This document shows positions 57,800 through 64,000 of a DNA stretch of 64,000 bases, piece after piece. Each line of letters begins with the position of its first letter. The stretch's first letter is position 1. A program made the translations under genes and the position numbers. Under the pieces are notes generated by a model. It searched no databases and was not told the DNA's origin. It worked only from the letters and a program-made list of their open reading frames with translations. The DNA is from JAGPDF01 sp052035735 (lineage in GTDB: Bacteria > Acidobacteriota > Thermoanaerobaculia > Multivoradales > JAGPDF01), in assembly GCA_052035735.1 (NCBI GenBank), contig JBPOHI010000086.1, positions 48,454 to 112,453 of the forward strand, read 5' to 3'.

Positions 57800-59458
57800 A
57801 TGCGCAAGCTACTTTGGGTCTCTGCGGTTCTCCTGGGAGCGTGCGTTCCCACGATATGGATGTTTCGGATAGCGGCACAGAGTCCGACCGTTCTGGTTGG
57901 ACCCACATCTCGAGATCCTCTCTTCAATCTCTACATCCTGGAATGGGGCGCGACGCACTGGGAGAAGGGACTCTCCGGATTCTGGTCGGCACCCTTTTTC
58001 TACCCGACTCCCTGGGCGACGACGTTCTCGGACCACCTGCTGCTGCCCTCGGCGCTCTACCGCAGCCTGCAGGCGCTAGGAGCAGCGCCCGCACTCGGCT
58101 ACAACCTGCTGCTCCTGTCTTCGTTCAGCCTTACCGCCGTCTCTGTCTTTCTTCTGTTGCGCAGAGCCTCCCGCGCTCCGGAGGTCGTCTGCGCATGCGC
58201 TGCCCTGCTCGTCGTGTTCGCCCCGTGGCGGCTCGGCCAGCTCACCCACCTTCAGGTGCTTTGGGCACCCGGACCCCCTCTGCTTCTTCTTGCCGTCGAC
58301 GCATTCTTTCGGCGGCCAGGCACCCGGCGCGCGCTATCCGTTCTGGCCGCACTCGCCTTGACCGTGCTCGCCGGCTGCTACCTCGCCTACTTCTCCGTTC
58401 TCCTCTCCTGCGCCATCGCCATCTTTCACATCGCCCGCTGGAAGGTACGCGCGCGCCTCCTCTGCCGGGTGCTCCCGACGATCGCGCTCTTCCTCGCAGG
58501 TCTCGCTCTGCTGGCCGTCGTCTTTGCGCCCTATTGGGTTGCGAGGCAAACCCTGGGCACGCATCGAACCGCCGCTGAATTCGAGTCCTATGGAGCTCAC
58601 CTCAGGGACTGGGTGGCGCCTTCGAGTCTCAACGCCTACGCCGTCCTCCTTCCCCCGGATTGGATGCAACCCGAACGCGACCTTTTCCCTGGCTGGACGC
58701 TGACCCTCGGCCTCGCCCTCTGCCTGCTCCTGTGGGCTTCAAGGAGCGCAGCGAAGCGGGGGACGGCTCTTTCGACCTGTCTGATCTGGGGTTCCGTGGC
58801 ATTCTCGATCCTGGAGTTCGCGCCCGCATACGAGCAGCTCTCCCGTCTGCTTCCCGGGCTCGATGGCATGAGAGTGCCCGCTCGCGCTCACTTTTTCGTC
58901 CTGCTGGGAATCGGAGTCGCGGGAGCCCGAGCGGTGGGTGCCGCTCTTCGCAGACCCAGATACAGGTGGCAACGACCCGCCCTGGCCCTGGCCTTTCTGA
59001 CCTCCATATCCGCTGATTTCTCCTTGCGAGCGCTGCCGCCGGAGGCCTATTTCTCGCCGGAACGCCCGGAACAGATGCCGCGCTACGTGGACCTGCTGCG
59101 AAAGAGCGATGTCGGCGCGCTCGCCGTCTTTCCGCTCCAAGGGAGCCAGGAGGACATCCCTCGAATGTGGCGAGGGCTCGTGCACGGGAAGCCGATCGCG
59201 AACGGCTACAGCGGATATCTCTCCGACTCCTTCCGCTTTCTGAAGGAGTCCTGCAAGTTCCCGCGTCGAAGGATCGGCGACCGCTGCGTGAGGGCCATGA
59301 AGGAGCTCGAGCTGACCCACTTCATCGTCGAGTCGGCCGACTCTGCGAGTCTGGATCCCGATGTGCGCGTGGCTTCCATCGTCAAGCCCGGGACGCGGGG
59401 AGTGAAGCTCCTCTACGACGACGCGGAAATCCTGGCGTTCGCGCTCGGCGAAGACTGA
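57800..59458 (+). CDS. Multispan membrane protein, probable GT-C-type glycosyltransferase
   Basis: A 552-residue integral membrane protein with about ten to eleven hydrophobic segments in the first 400 residues and a soluble C-terminal domain. The first outer loop contains GPTSRDPLFNLYILEW, whose Asp is placed like the catalytic acidic residue of GT-C enzymes that use lipid-linked sugars. No firm family motif is recognised, so the function is inferred from topology. Base composition is a little lower in GC than its neighbours. It has no paired sugar-biosynthesis genes here. Confidence 0.65.
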   Translation: MRKLLWVSAVLLGACVPTIWMFRIAAQSPTVLVGPTSRDPLFNLYILEWGATHWEKGLSGFWSAPFFYPTPWATTFSDHLLLPSALYRSLQALGAAPALGYNLLLLSSFSLTAVSVFLLLRRASRAPEVVCACAALLVVFAPWRLGQLTHLQVLWAPGPPLLLLAVDAFFRRPGTRRALSVLAALALTVLAGCYLAYFSVLLSCAIAIFHIARWKVRARLLCRVLPTIALFLAGLALLAVVFAPYWVARQTLGTHRTAAEFESYGAHLRDWVAPSSLNAYAVLLPPDWMQPERDLFPGWTLTLGLALCLLLWASRSAAKRGTALSTCLIWGSVAFSILEFAPAYEQLSRLLPGLDGMRVPARAHFFVLLGIGVAGARAVGAALRRPRYRWQRPALALAFLTSISADFSLRALPPEAYFSPERPEQMPRYVDLLRKSDVGALAVFPLQGSQEDIPRMWRGLVHGKPIANGYSGYLSDSFRFLKESCKFPRRRIGDRCVRAMKELELTHFIVESADSASLDPDVRVASIVKPGTRGVKLLYDDAEILAFALGED

Positions 59459-59562
59459 GGGCAGGAGTCTCTCCACAGCGCGCGCCGCCACCCGCCCCAG
59501 CTCCGACGGGATCTTGCGGAACACACCGCCACGCGCTCCTCGCGGGAACGACTCACTTCCCT

Positions 59563-60987
59563 CTATCCTGCCGCGGCCTCGAGCGCTCGCCAGAGCGCCT
59601 CGACGTGGTGGCGTTCGGTGGTTTCGGCACCGATGCTGAGGCGGAGCATCTGGCGGCCTTTGAGGTCGCTGGGGGTGAGGTAGGCGGCGCCGCTGTCGTT
59701 GATGCGCTTTGCGATCTCGAGGTTGTGTGCGGTGAGGGCCGGCTCGTCGCCAGCGATCGCCGGCGGCACGTGGCGGACGCAGACGGTCTGCAGCGGCACC
59801 GGGGCGAGGCGCTCCCAGTCGCGGGCGGCGTCCACTTGATCCTTCAGCCACTGCGCATTCGCCAGATCGCGGCGCAGGCGCGCTTCGAGCCCGTCGACGC
59901 CGACGTCGAGGAGGAAGAACCAGAGCTTCAAGGCACGGAATCGCCGGCCGAGCGGAATCTGCCAGTCGCGGTAGTTGGTCACCGCGCCGTCTTCGGCGGT
60001 GCGCAGGTAGGTCGGGTTCGTGCTCATCACCCGGATCAGGTGCTCCGGATCGCGCACGTAGTAGGCCGAGAGATCGAAGCCGGTGCCCATCCACTTGTGC
60101 GGGTTGAACACCAGACTGTCGGCGCGCTCGACGCCCAGCCAGAGCGGGCGGCATTCGGGGAGCACCATCGCCGTGCCGGCGAGCGCCGCATCGACGTGCA
60201 GCCAGATCGTGTCCGGTCCGGCGAGGTCGACAATGCGCGCGATCGCCTCGAGCGGATCGATCGCCGTCGTCCCCGTCGTGCCGATCGTCGCGACGATGGC
60301 GCACGGCCGGCAGCCGGCGACGAGATCGGCGGCGATCGCCTGCTCCAGGTGATCGGCGCGCAGCGCGTGCACCTCGTCGGTGTCGAGGAAGCGCAGGTTC
60401 TCGCGCCCGAAGCCGGCGAGGAGCGCCGCCTTCTCCACCGAGCTGTGTGCCTGGCTCGACAGATACACGGTGAGCGGCGCCTCGACCCCCTGGAGCCCGG
60501 CGCGGTTCTGGCTGAAGCCGGTGGCGCGCTCGCGCGCGCACAGCAGGGCGCAGAGCGTCGCCGTGCTCGCCGTGTCGTGCACCACACCCTTCCACTCCGG
60601 CGACAGCCCGACCATCTGCCGCAGCCAGTCGATCACCACCTCTTCGATCTCGGTCGCCGCGGGGCTCGTCTGCCAGCTCATCCCCTGCGCGCCGAGGCCG
60701 GCGGAGACGAGATCCGCGAGGATCGAGGCGTAGCTCGTGTTGGACGGGAAGTAAGCGAAGAACGACGGATGGTTCCAATGCGTGATCCCCGGCAGGACGG
60801 TCTCGTCGAGTTGCGAGAGCGCCGCCGCCAGCCCGCCGCCCACGCGCGGCGGCTCGGCGGCGAAGCGCGCCCGGATCTCCCCCGGCCGCACCGAGCTCCG
60901 CACCGGCAGACGCTCGATCCCCTCCCGATACGCCGCCACCCACTCCACCAGCTCGTGTCCCAACTTGCGAAACGTCGCGGCGTCCAT
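59563..60987 (-). CDS. PLP-dependent aromatic-L-amino-acid decarboxylase family enzyme
   Basis: A 474-residue group II decarboxylase. The PLP Lys298 lies in NPHKWMGTGFD; HVDAALAGTA supplies the PLP-contact Asp, and GITHWNHPSFFAYFPSNTSY shapes the substrate pocket. Length and motifs match aromatic-amino-acid and tyrosine decarboxylases; the exact amino acid cannot be read. The start is ATG 60987. It stands alone, with no transporter or catabolic partner next to it. Confidence 0.92.
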   Translation of the reverse strand: MDAATFRKLGHELVEWVAAYREGIERLPVRSSVRPGEIRARFAAEPPRVGGGLAAALSQLDETVLPGITHWNHPSFFAYFPSNTSYASILADLVSAGLGAQGMSWQTSPAATEIEEVVIDWLRQMVGLSPEWKGVVHDTASTATLCALLCARERATGFSQNRAGLQGVEAPLTVYLSSQAHSSVEKAALLAGFGRENLRFLDTDEVHALRADHLEQAIAADLVAGCRPCAIVATIGTTGTTAIDPLEAIARIVDLAGPDTIWLHVDAALAGTAMVLPECRPLWLGVERADSLVFNPHKWMGTGFDLSAYYVRDPEHLIRVMSTNPTYLRTAEDGAVTNYRDWQIPLGRRFRALKLWFFLLDVGVDGLEARLRRDLANAQWLKDQVDAARDWERLAPVPLQTVCVRHVPPAIAGDEPALTAHNLEIAKRINDSGAAYLTPSDLKGRQMLRLSIGAETTERHHVEALWRALEAAAG

Positions 60988-61110
60988 GAGCAGGCTCCTC
61001 GAATCGGGTACCAGGAGGGATCAGGTTCTCGATCGCCTCGAATTCAGGCAGCTCCTGGAACCCGGCAAGAAAAGACCGGTAAAGGAAGTGCTGCCCCGAC
61101 GGGAGCGGGT

Positions 61111-61341
61111 CTATCGGCCGCCCGTGGCGAAGGTGCGCTCGAGCGCACTCGGAACCACGATCGCGGCGAAGAACCGGGACGGGAACAGATAGTCCTCGCC
61201 CGACTCGTCGATGACGCGCAGGAATCCATCGGCTTCGGCCCTCGGATCCGAGAGCCGCTGGTAGATCTTGCGCAACTCCAGCGCCGCCGGATAACCGGTG
61301 TTCTCGACGCAGACGACGTAGGAATGCTCGATCGCGATCAT
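61111..61341 (-). CDS. Small conserved protein of unknown function (second of a pair)
   Basis: A 76-residue protein with conserved-looking blocks YVVCVENTGYPAALELRKIY and RVIDESGEDYLFPSRFF. From memory, similar small proteins are common and often lie next to a partner like the one encoded four bases upstream. No function is known to me. No membrane segment is seen. ATG 61341 is shown. Confidence 0.75.
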   Translation of the reverse strand: MIAIEHSYVVCVENTGYPAALELRKIYQRLSDPRAEADGFLRVIDESGEDYLFPSRFFAAIVVPSALERTFATGGR

Positions 61342-61345
61342 CCAA

Positions 61346-61582
61346 TCAGTCCAGGTAGCGCTTGATCTTCATCTCGACGCTCCCAATTCCATGCGCCTCG
61401 TACCAGTGCAGCTCGACCCGGCGACTGGCGCCGCTTTCCATCTCCACCTCGGCGACTCCCTTCCGCTTCCGCCAGCGGCCGAATCCATGCACCTTGACCA
61501 GCCGTGCGAGCTCCCGAATCGCATGGGATTCGGCCAGGGTCTCGATCTCCAGAATCTCACCGAGCACCCGGAAGTCGGCCAC
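61346..61582 (-). CDS. Small conserved protein of unknown function (first of a pair)
   Basis: About 78 residues; the core reads GFGRWRKRKGVAEVE and ELHWYEAHGIG, then ends MKIKRYLD. The GRWRK...HWYEAHGIG pattern recurs in small bacterial proteins of unknown role. The start is uncertain: GTG 61582 is shown, with AGGAG 12 bases before it. Its stop is four bases before the next gene, so both are made together. A two-component small cassette such as a toxin-antitoxin pair is possible but unproven. Confidence 0.7.
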   Translation of the reverse strand: MADFRVLGEILEIETLAESHAIRELARLVKVHGFGRWRKRKGVAEVEMESGASRRVELHWYEAHGIGSVEMKIKRYLD

Positions 61583-61725
61583 CGGCAGATTGTACTCCTG
61601 CGATCCAGGTCTGCCTGCGCGCTCCCGAGTTCTCCTCCGCCGCGAACGAGTCGAGCGTCCAGCAGCCAAAGGACTGGTTTTCGAGGAGCGTGAAACCGGA
61701 ACACCTGCTGCCAACGGGACGCAAA

Positions 61726-61764
61726 GACCAGTAAAGGGGTCGCATCCCCATTCCTTTACTGGTC
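61726..61764. repeat. 39-base palindrome at the NYN-protein stop
   Basis: GACCAGTAAAGG (61726-61737) and CCTTTACTGGTC (61753-61764) are perfect inverted copies around a 15-base loop, and inner GGGG/CCCC can extend the pairing. The right arm includes the last codons and stop of the NYN gene. A related word, AAAGACCGGTAAAGGA, occurs near 61069. This may be a REP-type element or a terminator. Confidence 0.75.
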
Positions 61765-62232
61765 CTTTACTTTCGCTCCGAACACCGCCCGCCAATGGGC
61801 GATCTCCTGGGCGTTCGGGGCGGGCTTGTCGACAGCGGCTTGGGCGCCGCGAGCGGTCTTGGATTTCGGCTTGGTTTGCGTGATGCGCCGCGCGAAGATG
61901 CTCGCCGGATCGACTTTGGCGCCGAAGTCGCGGCAGTGGCGGGCGAGAGTCTGGTCGTTGGTGATGACGGTCCAGGACTTCGCCAGCTTTCCTGCCGCTG
62001 CGAGCCGCTTCTGGATCAGTTCGTCGGCGGAGCGGGTGCCGCTCCAGAGGATTTCGACGCCGCCCAGCTGGCGGGCGAAGTTCGTCGGCTCGGGTCCGTC
62101 GAAGACCACGACCACTTGTTGGCGCTCGCGCGCCCAGGGGAGCAGCGCGGCGAGAATCCCTTCGCTGTTGCGTGCCCCCGCCGCCCCACCCAACGCTCCG
62201 CCGAGATTCGCGGCGTCGATCAGCCAGGGCAT
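61756..62232 (-). CDS. NYN-domain (YacP-like) ribonuclease
   Basis: A 158-residue protein of the YacP-like NYN group of PIN-fold RNases. The acidic residues are in MPWLIDAANLGG (Asp6), VVVFDGPEP and SADELIQK, with TNDQTLARHCRDFG near the end. E. coli lacks it; the B. subtilis form is Rae1, a ribosome-associated mRNA endonuclease. The start is ATG 62232. The stop lies in the 39-base palindrome. Confidence 0.85.
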   Translation of the reverse strand: MPWLIDAANLGGALGGAAGARNSEGILAALLPWARERQQVVVVFDGPEPTNFARQLGGVEILWSGTRSADELIQKRLAAAGKLAKSWTVITNDQTLARHCRDFGAKVDPASIFARRITQTKPKSKTARGAQAAVDKPAPNAQEIAHWRAVFGAKVKDQ

Positions 62233-62267
62233 CGGGGGCCTCCTGCCTCGCTCCTACCGCCGCTCCG

Positions 62268-64000
62268 TCACCAGATCTTGCAGACGTTGGCGCGCACCAT
62301 CGGCTGCCCGGGCTTGCACGAGAACGCCTCGGCGAACTCCGGCATGTTGGCGACCACGCCGTTGATCCGCCAGATGCCCGGGCTGTGCGGGTTCGTCGCC
62401 GCCGAGACGCGCAGCTCCTCCGGCCGCTGGTTCTCGCAGACCCATTGCGCGAAGCCGACGAAGAAGCGCTGCTCGGGCGTGAGCCCGTCCGTGGGCTCGA
62501 GCGTCTTGCCGGCGATCGCCTTCTTCCACGCCTCCCAGGCGAGGATCGTCCCGCCGAGATCGGCGACGTCTTCGCCCAAGGTCAGCTTGCTGTTGATCTT
62601 GAGGTTGTCGACGATCGGATACTGCGCGTACTGATCCGCCACGCACTGCGCACGCTCGACGAACTTGGCGGCGTCTTCCTTCGTCCACCAGTCCTTGAGA
62701 TTGCCCTGGGCATCGAACTGGCGGCCTTCGTCGTCGAAGCCGTGGGTGAGCTCGTGGCCGATCGTGCCGCCGGTGTTGCCGTAGTTCGGCGCGTCGTCCA
62801 TCTTCATGTCGAAGAGCGGCGGCAGGAGGACTCCGGCCGGGAAGTTCATGTCGTTCATCGAGGGGTTGTAGTAGGCGTTGACCGTCGGCGGCGTCATCTC
62901 CCACTCGCCATGCTCGACCGGCTTGCCGATCTGGGCGAGCTGCCGGTGGCTCTCGAACTCCGCTGCCCGGCGGAGGTTGCCGTAGTAGTCGTCGCGCTCG
63001 ACCGCGAGCCCCGAGTAGTCGCGCCAATTCTCCGGGTAGCCGATCTTGTAGCGCATGCCGGCGAGCTTCTCGAGCGCCTTGGCCTTCGTCGCCGGGCCCA
63101 TCCAGTCGAGCGCCCGCAGGCGCTCGCCCATCGTCTCGTGGATGCCGCGCACCATCGCCTCGGCGGCGGCGCGGGTCTCGGGAGTGAACTGGCGCTCGAC
63201 GAACACCTTGCCCAGCGCCTCGCCGAGGTCGCGGTCGACGGCTTCGACGCAGACCTGCCAGCGCGGTGGCGGCTCCTGCACGCCACGCAGCGTCTTCGAG
63301 TAGAAGTCGAAGTCGGCGTCTCGATACGGCGCCGAGAGATCGCCCGCCGCGCTGCGCAGCAGCGCCCAGGTGAGATAGGTCCGCAGGTCGGCGAGCGGGC
63401 GCTTGGCGATCAGCGTCTGCATCGCCTTCACGAACTCCGGCTCGGTAACGTCGAGGGCGAAGGCGGGCCCCTCCGCCGCGACGCCGGCCGCAGCCAAGTA
63501 CTCCTTCCAGGAGAAGCCGGGCGTCAGCTTCTGCAGCGCGGCCAGGCCCATCCGGTGGTAAACCTTGCGCGGGTCGCGCCGGTCGACGCGCGACAGCGAG
63601 GCTTTCGCCAGGTCGGTCTCGATCGCCAGGACGATCGCGGCGCTCTCGGCGGCCCACTCCGCGGTCTCCCCCATCAGCCGGAAGTTGCGCGCCGTGTGCT
63701 CGAGGTACTGCGCGCGCAGGGCGGCGGAGGCGGCGTCGGTCTTCAGATAGTAGTCGCGGTCCGGCAGCCCGAGACCTCCGGCGCGGATGGCGGCGATGCG
63801 CTGCGTCGCGTCACCGGGGTCCTGCTCGCTGCCGAATCCGAAGAGCAGACCGCGCCCGCGGGTCTCGAGATGCAGGCGGCCGAGGAGCGGAGCGAGCCCC
63901 TGCACGTCCTTGAGGCGGGCGATCGTCGTCAGATCGGCGCGAATTGGATCGAGGGCGGCCTTGTCGATCGCCGCCAGGTTCATGCAGGCGCCGAAGTAGT
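62268..64000 (-). CDS. pepO: M13-family (neprilysin-like) zinc metallopeptidase, 3' part
   Basis: At least 577 residues; the 5' end runs past the right edge of the window. The in-frame sequence YFGACMNLAAID at the edge is a conserved internal M13 segment, so the true start, and any signal peptide, lie outside. The zinc motif HELTH (62742-62756) in GHELTHGFDDEG, the third ligand in GEDVADLGG and the substrate loop NAYYNP are intact. It ends in CKIW, the usual M13 C-terminus. Full-length members have about 670-700 residues. Confidence 0.93.
   Translation of the reverse strand, partial: YFGACMNLAAIDKAALDPIRADLTTIARLKDVQGLAPLLGRLHLETRGRGLLFGFGSEQDPGDATQRIAAIRAGGLGLPDRDYYLKTDAASAALRAQYLEHTARNFRLMGETAEWAAESAAIVLAIETDLAKASLSRVDRRDPRKVYHRMGLAALQKLTPGFSWKEYLAAAGVAAEGPAFALDVTEPEFVKAMQTLIAKRPLADLRTYLTWALLRSAAGDLSAPYRDADFDFYSKTLRGVQEPPPRWQVCVEAVDRDLGEALGKVFVERQFTPETRAAAEAMVRGIHETMGERLRALDWMGPATKAKALEKLAGMRYKIGYPENWRDYSGLAVERDDYYGNLRRAAEFESHRQLAQIGKPVEHGEWEMTPPTVNAYYNPSMNDMNFPAGVLLPPLFDMKMDDAPNYGNTGGTIGHELTHGFDDEGRQFDAQGNLKDWWTKEDAAKFVERAQCVADQYAQYPIVDNLKINSKLTLGEDVADLGGTILAWEAWKKAIAGKTLEPTDGLTPEQRFFVGFAQWVCENQRPEELRVSAATNPHSPGIWRINGVVANMPEFAEAFSCKPGQPMVRANVCKIW

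Noticed and set aside
58739..61345. Long minus-strand frame spanning the GT-C-like gene and the decarboxylase region
   Set aside because: It overlaps the decarboxylase in another frame and the membrane protein on the other strand, and contains no domain of its own.
1..64000. rRNA, tRNA or integrase-linked attachment sites
   Set aside because: None was recognised in any gap. No integrase gene is present, so I do not call a genomic island.

Overview
The window is a 64 kb piece of a GC-rich bacterial chromosome. It is densely coded on both strands, with many overlapping stop/start codons. I see no rRNA, tRNA or CRISPR array. Three large Ser/Thr protein kinases, an ECF sigma factor coupled to one of them, M16/M64/M13 peptidases, secreted beta-repeat proteins and small toxin-antitoxin pairs fit an Acidobacteriota-type genome, perhaps class Thermoanaerobaculia. 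This placement is inference from gene style, not from a marker gene.

Region 1 (1-23.6 kb) is a phosphate and polyphosphate locus. It holds ppk1, a PHP/glycosyltransferase fusion, a DUF47 PhoU-like protein with a PiT permease, a Ppx/GppA phosphatase, a PhoR-like sensor kinase, a phosphate-type porin, phoU and pstSCAB. The pst genes are separated from phoU by a secreted beta-helix protein and an ECF sigma/kinase pair. Pho-box-like direct repeats (TGTCAC-type halves, 11-bp period) lie before ppk1, the porin and pstS, and in inverted orientation before the DUF47 gene. Together these genes would take up phosphate at high and low affinity, sense it, and store or release it as polyphosphate. No PhoB regulator gene is in the window.

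Region 2 (23.6-37.3 kb) is mostly housekeeping and regulatory: an FprA-like reductase, TPR and cyclic-nucleotide-binding proteins, an M16 peptidase pair (one active, one lacking its zinc site), a Ser/Thr kinase, a metallophosphoesterase, a degenerate receiver, DUF883-type membrane proteins, and a coupled beta-CASP nuclease / YihY / PlsC operon.

Region 3 (37.3-48 kb) is rich in secreted proteins: a delta-60 repeat protein, a VCBS-like protein, an M64 peptidase, a DUF1554-like protein and a 14-unit WG-repeat protein. A cysteine-synthase-family gene, a yefM-yoeB module and two truncated genes interrupt it. Four of these secreted proteins, plus the beta-helix protein at 12.7-14.3 kb, end in the same short motif (F-x-D/G-D/G-F-D/E, 6-7 residues, W-S-x-x-V/I/M-P-stop). 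This shared C-terminal tag is the most interesting signal in the window.

Region 4 (48-64 kb) has an ECF sigma/anti-sigma/membrane-protein operon, a kinase-FGE-hydrolase triple fusion, an esterase, a PIN/ribbon-helix-helix pair, a REP-associated transposase between inverted repeats, several tiny coupled genes, a GT-C-like membrane protein, a PLP decarboxylase, a NYN-domain protein and the 3' part of an M13 peptidase that runs off the window.
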